DNA of 64,000 nucleotides. It comes from Chlorocebus sabaeus (Eukaryota; Chordata; Mammalia; Primates; Cercopithecidae). The translations under genes were made by a program, and so were the position numbers. Position 1 is the stretch's first letter. Each line of letters starts with the position of its first letter. Positions 1 through 11,819 of the stretch are shown here, piece by piece. The notes below the pieces were generated by a model. That model searched no databases. It was not told where the DNA came from and was given only the letters and a program-made list of their open reading frames with translations. The stretch lies in assembly GCF_047675955.1 (NCBI RefSeq), contig NC_132925.1, positions 19,926,688-19,990,687 of the forward strand, written 5' to 3'.

Positions 1-221
1 CCTCCACTTCCCAGGTTCAAGCGATTCTCCTGCCTTGGCCTTCTGAGTAGCTGGGATTACAGGCACGTACCATCACGCCCAGCTAATTTTTGTATTTTTA
101 GGAGAGACGGGGTTTCACCATGTTGGTCAGACTGGTCTCGAACTCCTGACCTCAGGTGGTCCGCCCACCTTGGCCTCCCAAAGTGCTGGGATTAAAGGCG
201 TGAGCCATCACACCTGGCCGG
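1..221 (-). repeat. AluS-like SINE, cut by the window start
   Basis: Antisense Alu. The landmarks are gtagctgggattacaggc, the gtatttttaggagagacgg stretch and the terminal reversed left-arm end near 221. The poly-T tail and right-arm end lie outside the window. It is noncoding; its own RNA polymerase III promoter would point leftwards. Subfamily is a guess. Confidence 0.95.
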
Positions 222-2033
222 CCAGTAAGTTTTATTAGATAGAAAGTATGTAGAGAATGTTTGAAATTATATTTAGCAGAAAATGGAATGACCATATTCA
301 TTTGTTTTCTTTGTAAAATAAGCTCTTTCTAAACAGTGAAACAATAATTTTTCCTAGTTTTATTAAGGTTTAGTTGGCAAATAAAAATTGTGTACATTGA
401 CCGTGTACAATGTGATGTTTGATGTAAATCCAACGAATAAACATATTCATCATCTCACATATTTTGTGGTGAGAAAATTTAAAATCTGCTATTTTAGCAA
501 TTTTCAAGTGTACAGTATGTTGTTATTATTAACTGTAGTCACCATGCTTCACAGTAGATCAACAGAATTCCTGTCTAACTGAAACTGTGTACCCTTTGAA
601 CAACATCTCCCCGTATTCCTCTGTCCTGCCCCCTCCCCACTGCCCCTTGCTCCTGGCAACTGCCACTCTACTGTTTGCTGCTATGAGTTTGATTTTTTAA
701 GGTTCCACATATAAGTGAGATAATACAATATTTGTCTTTCTGTCCCTGGCTTATTTCATTTAACATAATGTCCTCCAGGTTCATCCACATTGTTGAAAAT
801 GATAGGATTTCTTTCTTTGTAAACGCTGAATAGTAGTATTACATTGTATATGTGTATATATATATATCACATTTTCTTTATCCATTCGTCTGTCAATGGA
901 CACTTGATTCCACATCTTGACTGTTAAGAATAATGCTGCAATGAACATGGGAATGTAGATATCTTTTCAAGATACTTACTTCATTTCTTTTGGCTATATA
1001 CCCAAAAATGGGATTGTTGCATCATATGGTAGTTCTATTTTTTATTTTTTTTAGAAACCTGCATACTTATTTTCTATATTCGCTATTCTAATTTACATTC
1101 CCACCAACAGTGTACAAGAGTTCCCTTTCTCCACATCCTCACCAACACTTTTCTTTTGTCTGTTTGATAATAACCATTCTAACAGATGTGAGGTGATACT
1201 GTGGTTTTAAATTGTGTTTTCCTGATGTCTAGCAATGTTAAACATTTTTTCATATACCTGTTGGCCATTTGGATGTCTTCTTTTGAGAAATGCCTTTTCA
1301 GGTTCCTTGCCCATTTTTAATTGGGTTATTTATTTTCTTGCTATTGAGTTCTTTGAGTTCCCTATGTGTTTTGGATATTAGATATTAACCCTTTACCAGA
1401 TTATTGGTTCACAAACGTTTTCTCTCATTCCATAGGTTACCTCTTCATTCTATTGTTTTCTTTGCTGTGTCAAAACTTTTTATCTGATGCAACCCCATTT
1501 GTCTTTTCCTTTTTTCTTCCTTTTTTTTTCTCTTTTTGCTCCTGTTGCTTGTGTTTTGGGGGTCATATCCAAAAATTATTTCCCAGACTAATATCATGAA
1601 GCTTTTTCCCCATGTTTTTTCATCTAATAGTTTTATAGTTTCAGGTTTTACGTTTAAGGCCTTAATCTATCTTGAGTTGAATTTTGTGTATGGTATGAGA
1701 TAAGGGTCTAATTTCATTCTTCTGCATGTAAGTATCCAGTTTTCCCTGTACCATTTATTAAAGACACTGTCCTTTCCCTGTTGTGCATTTTTGTCACCTT
1801 TGTTGAAGCTCAGTTGACCCTAAAGATGTGGATTAATTTCTGGGCTCTCTGTTATGTTCCCTTGCACTATATGTTTGTTTTCATGACAGTACCATGCTGT
1901 TTTGATTACTATAGCTTTATAGTATATTTTTAAATCAAGTAGTATGATGCTTCAATCTTTATTCTTTTTGCTCAAGATTGAAGTATTTGAGGTGGTTTCA
2001 TATGAATTTCAGGATTGTTTTTTCTATTTCTGT

Positions 2034-2049
2034 GAAAAATCTCATTGGA
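2034..2049. repeat. Target-site duplication, left copy, of the AluY
   Basis: gaaaaatctcattgga is repeated exactly at 2337-2352 on the other side of the Alu. The sequence belongs to the host L1 fragment, so this marks the AluY insertion site. Confidence 0.95.
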
Positions 2050-2336
2050 GGCCGGGCGCGGTGGCTCACGCCTGTAATCCCAGCACTTTGGGAGGCCGAG
2101 GCGGGCGGATCACAAGGTCAGGAGATCGAGACCATGGTGAAACCCCGTCTCTACTAAAAATAGAAAAAATTAGCCGGGCACAGTGGCGGGCGCCTGTAGT
2201 CCTAGCTACTCGGGAGGCTGAGGCAGGAGAATGGCGTGAACCCGGGAGGCGGAGCTTGCAGTGAGCCGAGATTGCGCCACTGCACTCCAGCCTGGGCGAC
2301 AGAGCGAGACTCTGTCTCAAAAAAAAAAAAAAAAAA
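2050..2336 (+). mobile_element. AluY-like SINE inserted in L1MA
   Basis: Nearly complete sense Alu beginning ggccgggcgcggtggctcac, with A-rich linker, right arm and poly-A tail. CpG sites are well kept, which suggests relative youth. A 12-base gap follows 'gagaccat', where the consensus has a block before 'ggtgaaacc'. It is bounded by a perfect 16-bp target-site duplication (2034-2049 and 2337-2352) and is clearly younger than the L1 around it. Confidence 0.96.
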
Positions 2337-2644
2337 GAAAAATCTCATTGGAATTTTTATAGATATTGCATTGAATCTATAAATTGCTGTGGGTGGTATG
2401 GAAATTTTAACAGTATTAATTTTTCTGATTCATGAACACAGGATATCTTTCCATTTATTTGTGAGATAATATTTTTTACAGATTCTTGGTTTCAAGTTCA
2501 TTGCTTCTAGAATTCTGATGGTCCTTGAAACCGAATGCTAAGATTATTGAGTAAAAGTTGCTACAGCTACGACTGAAATTACAGAAGAGAAACTTGTTCT
2601 TAAGTTTTCTGTGCCTCAGTGTCTTCATCTTTTTTGCTTTCATC

Positions 2645-2765
2645 GAGCTGCAAGTTCCTTGAAGTTAGGGACTGTGTCTCTGCTTTTGCCCATTTTTATA
2701 CCTGTAGCACTTGTCACATGGCCTGGTACACAGGAGGCATTCATTGAATATCTGATAAATGAGAG
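2645..2765 (+). mobile_element. L2 3'-end fragment
   Basis: The pieces ttccttgaagttagggactgt, 'cacatggcctggtacacagg' and 'gaggcattcattgaatatct' match the tail of mammalian L2 LINEs (a 'gcctggcacatagtaggcgc' plus 'caataaat' type ending). It is old and truncated at the 5' side. Confidence 0.72.
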
Positions 2766-3151
2766 GAGGGACTACTGAATGTAAAATAATCTCTATCACA
2801 TATGATCATTGTAGGGAATAATGAATGAGGTGTTGTATATGCGTGGAGAACCCAAAAATACTTGCTCAAAAATTGTTTTTTTAAAAACCTGATTCATGCT
2901 AATCAAATTCACAAAAAGACAGATTGCCTTATTTTTTTTTACTTGCTAAAATATTTTCATTGCTTTTACGTTAAAAGAACATGTGCTGACCATAATTTAA
3001 CCTTTTTCGGATGACCCAAGATTATTATTCACAACACTTCATTTCAGCAAGTGTGATCATCCTTGCAGGCCCTTTTGTGGATTTAGAGGTCTCTTTACCA
3101 CTCTCCTCAACAGTTTCTGAATGCTGAGCATTGGGGCTATTGAGTCAGCTA

Positions 3152-3461
3152 TTTTTTTTTTTTTTTTTTTTTTTTTTTTGAGATGCAGTTTTGCTCTTGT
3201 TGCCCAGGCTGGAGTGCAGTGGTGTGATCTCGGCTCACTGCAACCTCCACCTCCTGGGTTCAAGCAATTCTCCTGCCTCAGCCTCCCTAGTAGCTGGGAT
3301 TACAGGCACCCGCCACCACACCCAGCTAATTTTGTATTTTTAGTAGAGACAGGGTTTCTCCATGTTGATTAGGCTGGTCTCAAACTCCCAACCTCAGGTG
3401 ATCCACCCACCTTGGCCCCCCAAAGTGCTGGGATTAGAGGCATGAGCCACCGCACACAGCT
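3152..3461 (-). mobile_element. AluS-like SINE
   Basis: Antisense full-length Alu. A T28 tail runs from 3152, then gagatgcagttttgctcttg, and it ends at the reversed left-arm start near 3461. The flanks 'gagtcagcta' and 'gggtcagctt' look like a short imperfect target duplication. It lies inverted relative to the AluY about 0.8 kb upstream. Confidence 0.96.
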
Positions 3462-4624
3462 GGGTCAGCTTTTTGTAGCTTTTCTGATTTCTTGGCTGTG
3501 AAGACTGGCAGACTTCTGTGAGGTGCCTTCCCGAACCTTCCTCCCTGATGTGAATGCTCCTAATCTTCTGTGACCTTGAAACTAAAATGCTTTGCCATAT
3601 GAATATGCATATAAAATAAGAGTACACTAGGAAGCTCTTTCACATGTAAAGTCTGTGCAATTCATAAATTGGCTGCTCTTGAATCCTTTTTATCCTTTCG
3701 CTTATTTCTTGAATCTGAGTTGTTGTAACATTTTAGATATGTGCAAAGTTGCTATAAACTTATAAAGCAGACATTTCCTTTATCTCTTCTAATAGTGCTT
3801 CCAGGAACAGATGCAGATTTCATGACACCTTAGTCTATGTTATCTAATGGCGAAGCAACAATTAGTTGTGTCCAAAATATCAATCAGAATATTTCCATCT
3901 AATTATAGTTCACAGCTTCCTTATGAATCATTTTTTATTTACATAAGATTTGCTTTAATTTTGTTGAACAGTAATGGAGACTTTTAAATGGGTTTTTGTT
4001 AGTTGTTCAAATTCCCCAGTTTGTCATATGTGTGTATAATTCTTCATAAAGACTTTTAGAGCAGCCTCGTTTTGATATTTCCCTTGTCAAAATGATATTT
4101 CCTGAAAATTTTTATCATCAAAAATCAGTATTTATAAAATATGTGATCAATTGTATGTCTGTATCTGATTATCAATTAAGCTGAAAATGAATTGAGTGCT
4201 GGAGAAGAGTCCCATCCAGTTGGTCCATTATACAGCGTGGAAAGCACTAACATGTTACATCAGTAAAGTTTTTGGGGCTCCAATGTAGATTGGAGCAGTG
4301 AAGTTAGAAGAGACTTGTAGCACCTCCCAATGACCATGCTGACCACTCCACTACCACAGTTAACTCTCCCATTAGGAGTAACTGTTAGTTAGCTCATCAC
4401 GTTTCTTCAGCACCACTTTATCCTCTTTAACCCTCTGTCCTATTTATGTACTCAGACCTACCTGGCACCCACCTACCAAATAAGAGTAAGCACCATAGTA
4501 ACCAAAGAGTAAAATTCTTGTATATATGCTTTGTGCTGTCAGCAACATGTATCCTGAGATCTTTGCTGAAAAGTCAGTTAATGAAATTTGAGATTCCTTG
4601 GATTATCTGACATGTAAAGTTGTG
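3462..4624. other. Unique AT-rich DNA, nothing recognised
   Basis: About 1.16 kb with no repeat I recognise, no extended open frame and no CpG cluster. Stops are dense in all frames. Confidence 0.6.
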
Positions 4625-4768
4625 AGCCAGATGTGGTAGCATGCACCTGTAGCCCCAGCACTTTGGGACGAGCAGCAGGGAGGATCCCTTGAGCCCAAGA
4701 GTTCAAAATCAGCCAAGGCAACAAAGCGAGACCCTGTCTCTTAGAAAAAAATACAAAAACAAAAGAAA
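4625..4768 (+). mobile_element. Alu left-monomer (FLAM/AluJ-like) fragment
   Basis: gccagatgtggtagcatgca, 'cccagcactttggga' and 'gcgagaccctgtctc' are left-arm Alu landmarks. An A-rich tail follows immediately, with no right arm. It is strongly diverged, so a free left monomer or an old truncated Alu is likely. Confidence 0.85.
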
Positions 4769-4774
4769 CATTGA

Positions 4775-4945
4775 TCTTCTCCAGCCTTCAGTGCTCCTGG
4801 TTTTCAGATCTTCAGATCCAGACTGGAATCTCTACCATCAGCTCTCTATTTCTCAAGCCCATAACTACATCATCAATTTTCCTGGATCTGTAGCTTGCAA
4901 ATTGCAGATTGTGGAACTTCTCAGCCACCATAATTGCCTTGAGTT
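4775..4945 (+). repeat. Old interspersed repeat, family not named
   Basis: Phrases such as 'cagactggaatctctaccat', 'gatctgtagcttgcaaattg' and 'acttctcagccaccataatt' recall a common mammalian dispersed repeat. I cannot assign the family from memory. A repeat-library alignment would settle it. Confidence 0.45.
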
Positions 4946-5032
4946 TCCCAGGCAAAGACTTTGAAACTCTGAGAAATGTATTCAGGAGGATTTTTAAGTT
5001 GTGCACAGTGACCAATATGTATGAAAGGTGAA

Positions 5033-5331
5033 GGCTGGGCGTGGGGGCTCATGCCTGTAATCTCAGCACTTTAGGAGGCCGAGGTGGGCAGATCACGAGG
5101 TCAAGAGATCGAGACCATCCTGGCCAACATGGTGAAACCCTGTCTCTACTAAAAATACAAAAATTAGCCAGGTGTGGTGGCATGTGCCTATAATCCCAGC
5201 TACTCGGGAGACTGAGACAGGAAAATTGCTTGAACCCAGAAGGCAGAGGTTGCAGTGAGCTGAGATCGTGCCATTGCACTCCAACCTAGGGGACAAGAGC
5301 GAAACTCTGTCTCAAAAGAGAAAAAGAGAAA
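5033..5331 (+). mobile_element. AluS-like SINE
   Basis: Sense Alu dimer starting ggctgggcgtgggggctcat and ending in an interrupted A-rich tail. It is flanked by an 11-bp direct repeat gaaaggtgaag (5023-5033 and 5332-5342), a normal L1-mediated target duplication. Confidence 0.96.
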
Positions 5332-5471
5332 GAAAGGTGAAGCAAGCAGAATTAAAGTGTGAGAAATTAAAATGCAGTGTTGTGGCCACAAAGCTTCAGC
5401 ATATTTTGTAGGTGCTCTGGAGTTGAGAGGGCCCTTCAAAGTCAGATGAGGCTCATTTGTGTTGTCAAAAA

Positions 5472-6197
5472 TGAATAGCCACATGCAGAAGAATGAAATT
5501 TGACCTTTGTCTCACTCCATATACAAAAATCAACTTGAAATGAATTAGAGACTAAAACGTAAGGCTGAAATCATAAAACTGCTAATAGAAAACAAAAAAA
5601 AAAATGTTTCTTGACATGAGTCTAGGTAGGGATTTTTTGGGTATGATATCAAAGCACAGGTGACAAAAGCAAGAATAGATGAATGAAATTACATCAAACT
5701 TAAAAGTTTCTGCATAGCAAAAACAAAAAATCAACAGAGTGAAAAGGCAATCTATGAAATGGAAGAGTATATTTGCAAACCATATATCAGGTAAGGGGTT
5801 AATATATAAGACTGTCCTACAGCTCAATAACAAAAAACAAATAAGCTCATTAAAAAATCGTCAAAGGCCCTAAATAGACATCTCTCAGAAGAAGATAAAT
5901 AGCCAAAAGGTATATAAAAAGGTGTTGAACCTCACTAATCATCAAGGAAATATTAATCAAAACCACAGTGAAACATCACTCACAGCTGTTAGAATGACTG
6001 TTATCAAAAAGATCAAAGGTAAGTGTTGGCAAAGTGTGAGGAAAAGAGAACACTTGTACATTGTTCAAGGGAATGCAAATTAATACAACATTATGGAGAA
6101 CAGTATGGAGGTTCCTCAAAAAATAAAAATAGATCTACCTTACTATCCATCAATTCCACTTCTGGGCATATATCCAAAAGAAAATCAGTGTCAAAGC
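5472..6197 (+). mobile_element. L1M (L1MA-like) ORF2 3' fragment
   Basis: Sense-oriented decayed ORF2 C-terminal region. Landmarks are 'gccacatgcagaagaatgaa', 'gttgaacctcactaatcatc', 'caattccacttctgggcata' and 'tatccaaaag'. Many stops and small gaps are present, so it is non-functional. It ends abruptly where Alu sequence begins at about 6198. Confidence 0.87.
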
Positions 6198-6331
6198 AAA
6201 AATTAGCCTGGTATGGTGGCACATGTCTATAGTTTCAGCTGCTAAGGAGGCTGAGGCAGGAGGATCTCTTCAGCCCAGGAGACTTAAGCTATGATCATGC
6301 CATTGCACTGCAGCCTGGGTGACACAGCCAA
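6198..6331 (+). mobile_element. Alu right-arm fragment (5'-truncated)
   Basis: It starts in the middle A-rich linker (aaaaattagcctggtatggt) and continues through 'gaggctgaggcaggaggatc' to 'cactgcagcctgggtgacac'. The expected A-tail is missing. The fragment abuts the first copy of the local duplication at 6333. Confidence 0.87.
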
Positions 6332-6332
6332 G

Positions 6333-6490
6333 GACTAAAAGTCATAAAAATATGAACTGACAGGAGAGTAACCTCTCAAATCTTACCCTTACCAAAAGGA
6401 ATAGCAGGAGATTGAAAATTAATAATAACTGATGACATTTAAAAAATAGTCTTTAAGTTCTTTAAAAGTGTACTTTTAGTGATTTAATTT
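6333..6490 (+). repeat. Local direct duplication, copy A
   Basis: About 158 bp closely matching 7565-7730, with shared blocks such as 'ttaccaaaaggaa', 'agattgaaaat' and 'cttttagtgatttaattt'. The two copies are in the same orientation about 1.23 kb apart and differ by scattered substitutions and short indels. I do not recognise the unit as a known interspersed repeat. Confidence 0.85.
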
Positions 6491-7564
6491 CTAGAAAGAT
6501 TTTTAAAGTAATTTTCTAAAAGAGAGAAAAGTAAATAAGTAAAATTGTTGTATTTTCATGTACTTACAGTAGTAGATACTTTTTTCCTCTAAAATTATTT
6601 CTAGATATCTTGACTATTGCTGTTGACTATCTTTCCATTCCTTTTCTACTTAAAATTCTTCTGTTTTTAAACAGTATGAATGTAAGCTGATGTATGTTTG
6701 TGTAAAACTGTGATTCACGTTCTACAGAACTATCATCTTTCAAACTATTATATCAAAATTAAGGAGTAAGATAATTTTTCATCATATTGTCATCCAACTT
6801 CATGACTTATTTTCTTTTTTTAATGCACTTGGAATGTATAGAAGAAAATTCCAGAAAGCTACAGTGACTCCTTTTTTTCACATAAAGGAAGTGGCTAGAA
6901 TGAGATTGAGGGCAGGGGGGAATGTGGCACAAGGAAACTGGCTTGAAAGCTCTATGTATTATGTGCAATTTTATTTTCTGAGTAATATCACTGATTCAGT
7001 AATTACCCTGGGTAGTAGCCATACAAGTTTTCTTGTTCCCTGGAAAGCCTTACTATAATCCAGAACTTTGCTAGCATATCATATACCTTGTAATTTTATT
7101 TTCTAAAATTAAGTGGCATTTAATGTCTTCATTTCCCCATGTAACCTTTTAAAAGCCTTGTATCTTCATTTATTTTATTGCTCCCACGCCCTCTTTCTGT
7201 TTCACGTAATTCTTTGCAATTCACTTCACTATTCTGCAAATAAATCATTTGCAGATTTTCTAAAAACTGGATTCTCGCATTTAGGACTTGGTGCCGTGGT
7301 TTCTTAGTAGAATACAACTTTACAACCGGAAGTTGCAAGTTCCCCAAGTTCAAAATCTGTACATGTTTGCACTAGAAAGCCAAAATATTCCCTCTGTAGT
7401 CACTGAACTTCCAAAAGAAAATAGATGCTGTCAGCCTAGATAGAATTGATTCATTTAGGCTCTAATCATTTTGAAGGCCTCAGATAGGTAGGGCTTGCGA
7501 GACTTAGCATTGCTTTGGCCATTCTCTTTTGAGGACTACAATTGGGTTATATCTTTTGCCATAA
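6491..7564. other. Unique AT-rich DNA between the duplicated copies
   Basis: About 1.07 kb. I see no known repeat and no convincing coding region. The open frames around 6834-7058 and 7113-7307 lack protein-like composition and recognisable domains. Confidence 0.55.
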
Positions 7565-7730
7565 GCTAAAAGACAAAAACATGAATTGACAGGATAGTAA
7601 CCTCTCTCACCTTACTCTTACCAAAAGGAACAGCAGCAGATTGAAAATGAATAATAATTGATAACATTTTAAAAATAGTCTTAAAGTTCTTAAAAATGTT
7701 GACTTTTAGTGTTTACTTTTAGTGATTTAA
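7565..7730 (+). repeat. Local direct duplication, copy B
   Basis: Partner of 6333-6490. This copy carries an extra short internal repetition of 'acttttagtg' near 7710, absent from copy A. The 5' similarity starts at 'ctaaaag' and the 3' similarity ends at 'gatttaattt' in both copies. Confidence 0.85.
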
Positions 7731-7807
7731 TTTAAAAATTGCAAAGCGAGTATACATGTTACTATTAACTAAGAACTATTTTATTAGAAAGTAATGAATA
7801 ATTTTGC

Positions 7808-8104
7808 TTTTTTTTTTTTTTTTTTTGAAACAGAGTCTCGCTCTGTTGCCAGGCTGGAATGCAGTGCCACGATCTCGGCTCACTGTAACCTCCGCCCCCC
7901 AGGTTCAAGTGATTCTCCTGTCTCAGCCTCCCAGGTAACTGGGACTACAGGCATGCACCACCACGCCCAGCTAATTTTTGTATTTTTAGTAGAGACGGGG
8001 TTTCACCATCTTGGCCAGATGGTCTTGATCTCTTGACCTCGTGATCCACCTGCCTCGGCCTCCCAAAGTGTTGGGATTACAGGCATGAGCCACTGCGCCC
8101 AGCC
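7808..8104 (-). mobile_element. AluS-like SINE
   Basis: Antisense Alu with a T tail after 7808, then gaaacagagtctcgctctgt, ending 'actgcgcccagcc' at 8104. The target duplication taattttg occurs at 7799-7806 and 8105-8112. Confidence 0.96.
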
Positions 8105-8112
8105 TAATTTTG

Positions 8113-8960
8113 AATTTTCTTAGTGCCAGTGTGCTGTACTTTTCAAGGCCCGTCAATTGTCTAAGACCTCAAATCCTGATGCAAAATTCCCCAGCTTACT
8201 GCTCTCACGTAGAACATACTTGTGCCGATGTCACTGCTTTTCCAGGCATCAAGCAAAACCATTGGAGGTAGTTGAATTTCTAATGACACCCTGTAGAGCT
8301 CTCCTTATACATAATAAGTTTATTCTTCTTTGGAGTTGTTAAAAAGTGAGGCTCAAGTTTTTGTGCCCTCAACTTTATCCCCCTTGCTTTATTGCTACCT
8401 TCCAAGTTCAGCATCTTCAGCATTTTTACTTCAAGAAATAAGGTTATGATGTACAGCATTAAGCAAGATGCTTTGGGAGAGGAGGAACCCTTCCCAGAAT
8501 TTCAGAACTGTCCCCTTGTAGAGAAAATTCCTGTAATGTTTTGTTTTACTTCGAAAATCTGAGTGCCAGAAAGAACAAAGAGTCAAGAAAGGAGCTATTG
8601 TGAGCTCTTGAATTTGAAGCAAAATCTGTGCTGTGACCCCATTTTAGAAGATCACTGGCCCTCCGTAGAGCACCACTTTGAACAAATCCGTGAATTTTAA
8701 ATCAAGTGTCTTGGTTGCTTATATTTTTTAAATCTCAAAAGATCTAAATTCAGATGCCAGTGAAAGCTTTGTAAAGGGAACCTCCCCTTCCTCAGCCTAC
8801 CCTTTCCTTGCATTCTAGGAACTTCTGGGGGCTTTAGATATTCCCTAAATGATTAAAGAATAGATTATAATTCACTAGAACAGTGATTTGCTGATTAAAT
8901 GAAGAATAGCTGATACTTTATGAAACTGTTCTTAGAAGAGCTTGGATGCTAGGTCCCTTT
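8113..8960. other. Unique DNA, nothing recognised
   Basis: Roughly 850 bp of unremarkable AT-rich sequence with no repeat family, CpG cluster or domain-bearing open frame that I recognise. Confidence 0.55.
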
Positions 8961-8963
8961 GTG

Positions 8964-8999
<36 letters not shown>

Positions 9000-9032
9000 T
9001 GTGTGTGTGAAAGAGAGAGAAAGAGAGAGAGA
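8961..9032 (+). repeat. (TG)n microsatellite followed by (GA)n tract
   Basis: An interrupted TG run (about 8967-9009, with ctg and ttg interruptions) passes directly into a purine tract of gaaagagagagaaagagaga type to about 9032. Alternating purine-pyrimidine DNA beside a polypurine tract is often length-polymorphic. Confidence 0.95.
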
Positions 9033-11815
9033 TGAGGGGGGCACCAAGACAGGCATAGTTATACCCATCTCCTTTTTCCACAAAGCATTTGCAGTAGCTT
9101 GTAACCAGCACACATTATAAAATTTACATAGCGATTTTTAAATTTTTAAATAAAAATAGAGGGAAACCTATAGAAAAGAAATGGTATTAGAATAACGTTG
9201 AGTCTCTTGGGAATCCTACAAGTCTTTTGCTTCAGATGCAATTGCAGTAGCATTAAGAGAGAAGTCAAACATCAAACACAGTTCTATCCTGAAGAAAAGG
9301 AGCAGACCTTCCATTGGCCCTCCACGCCACTGCCACCCCAAGTTGAGCCAATGCCAAGTCCAATATCAGCCCTTGGGCTTCACCTGGTCTGTGCATTCAT
9401 TCTAGTTCCACCATCTCTGCCTTCATGCTTGTTACGGCACAACTCTGCTAGAGTATTCATTCCATTTCTTTGAAAAGACCTGCAGTTCAACAATTGCACA
9501 TCCCATTACAGAAACAGCATTGAGCATGATTTTGGAAAAATCACACATGCATCTTCTATTGGACCTGAGTATTCAAGACAGTTTCAGACACCCTTGGTTT
9601 ATTATTCTCTTGGCTTCACATGTACATTCATGGAATGGACATAGATGAGGGATACCCAGAAACTGGCCAGGCACAGGGGAAAAGAAAGTGAGGGAGATTC
9701 CATTCTGCCTGACTCAGCCGGGATAGGTAGAAAACCTAAGGATCTTTTTCTTCAGCAGTCATCATATGTTTCCATCATTTGTTCCCATGGTTATTTTCCG
9801 CTGCCCAGTTGTTATTTGCACTTCTTTTAAAACATCAGTGCATGGGCCTCAAGAGGCAAAGAGAATTGAGGTCCTACAGTAGAGTCAGAATATTCAAAGT
9901 TTTGGACTGAGGTATCACCTCTGAGCTCATGCTTTTTTATTGCACTACATTTGGCTGAAGATCTGACACTAGATGCACCATAACCATTGCAAAGGCCATG
10001 CAATCTCTTGCTTTTTAGATTTCCACTGACATTTTTGCTTGCTGTTAGAGTAACCACACCTCTCCATGAGTTTCAGGTGTTTTAACCATTTAGGAAAAAG
10101 AAGGAAGGGAGAAAGAAACGAATCAGTAGTAAAGAGATGGTGCCTGAGAATGGAAAGATCACAGATGAAAGTGGAGTATGTGCTACCCTCTGGCCCAGGC
10201 CAGGTGGCTGGGTGTGGATGGACGTTTTGTGTATCCCCAGTGCAGTAACCCTTACAGAGATAATTCTCCCAGTTTAGCCACCACGAAGTATTGTTCTTTG
10301 TTTTTCTATAGTGCTTGTCAAAATGCTATGACAACTGACTGGTTTTATGCAAACAGAGCCTGGCTCTCAAGAGACAGTGTGTCTGAAAGTCAAACATGGA
10401 TGGCAGCCATTGGCACACAGAGGAGTCAGAAACCACAGATTGTTTTCTCGTTGGATGAACAGCTTAAAGCAACGTAAAGTTAATTGAAGAATTCCTTGAA
10501 AGTGAAGTCAGACTAAAAGAAATCCTCCGAGTCTATAATTTACTAAATGTGAAAGAACTGTAAGTGGTATGAGACTAAAATAGTTTTTTCGGGGGAAAGA
10601 ATATTTTTGTAAACAGATCTGGCTTTTATTTTTGCTTGGGCTGTTTTAATTATTTGCTCTAATAATGTAGATCTCCAGAAGAATCTCTAATTAGGTAAGG
10701 CTTGATTTATGGAGTTGGCCTCATATAAACCATGATGTCATGGTTTGCTGCAGAAAATTACAGGCCTGGTCTCGCCATTGAAAACTAGTATTTCTACCTA
10801 GAACTACTCTTGCTCTGCATGTCTTACTCTCAGGAAACCAAAGCATTCTATGTTCTCCTTCACAGTGCACATTGCCCAGGTAAACTCAACATATAGTATT
10901 ACTCATCAAATAATTGTATCAAACATTTTAAAAATTTAGGAGGGAGGAGTAGAAGAAAAACACTAGAAGTTAAAGAAATCTTTACTTCCTGGGAACCTAG
11001 TAGATACCAGCCTGTGTTTCTCAGTAGAAGTGGGTTCAGTCCCTCTTCAGCTTACAGACTGGTGAGGATATGCCAGACTATCGAGAGTAGTGTCTGTGTG
11101 TCCCTTCCTCCCACAACTCTTCCACACTCCCTCTCCAGCTCCTTCCCGGAAAGGTCTTTCAGTGTCATGGTCGCGTGTTTCATCTGGTTTTAAATAAGAG
11201 CCATGGGGCCTCTGTAACATTTCAGCATGGTTCTTACTCCCTTTCCCATTGCAGTAGAAGCCTTGGTGTAGGGCCAAGGCCTTTTCTTTGATTATAGGTC
11301 TGCCAATTACAATTTCCTGACATTTTTCTCACATTAATTATACCTTAGTGATTGCATTTTCTATGATTTCCCATTTCAATTTTGTTAAATTTTGACTCCT
11401 ATAGAGCAGGCTATAGAAGGAATCCCTCTAGATTTTTACAGATTGTTTTCCTGTCTTCCACAATTGTCTCATTTACATCTGCCCTGATAGTCAGTTTAAG
11501 TCACCTGCCTTTATCAGGTCTTCTTAGACTATTCAATGTACTTTTCAAAGAAAGCGACTCTTTTCTTTCATGATTATATTTCACCAGTTTACATCATATT
11601 TAGTTAAATTATGTAATTATAGTAACAAATCCAATAGGCACAAGCAGGTTTGGGAACAAATACAACTCTAAGCAGTTTGAAGAAACGCATGGGATATACT
11701 AGCGAATGATCTTATAGCCTCTTATTCAGCATGTGTGGGCTCAGTCCTGCTTGAAACACAGGGATAGAATTGGTTAAGTGGAGCTCAGTTATGGAGGCTT
11801 CTGAATCTGTGCTCT
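9033..11815. other. Unique repeat-poor DNA
   Basis: About 2.8 kb without a repeat I recognise. Open frames of up to 99 codons (for example 10178-10477) show no domain, signal peptide or amphipathic pattern that argues for coding. The stretch could hold conserved noncoding elements, but that cannot be judged from one genome. Confidence 0.5.
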
Positions 11816-11819
11816 CCAC

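Larger units (their letters stand above)
340..2465 (-). mobile_element. L1MA-type LINE fragment, 3' part, split by an AluY
   Basis: This reads as the reverse complement of an L1 3'UTR followed by the C-terminal part of ORF2. Recognisable pieces include 'cacatataagtgagata', 'gtcctccaggttcatccaca' and 'gggtctaatttcattcttct'. It is diverged and littered with stops, so no protein is made. Similarity resumes after the Alu at 2343 and fades at about 2465. It is 5' truncated. L1MA is my best family guess; L1MB is possible. Confidence 0.88.
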
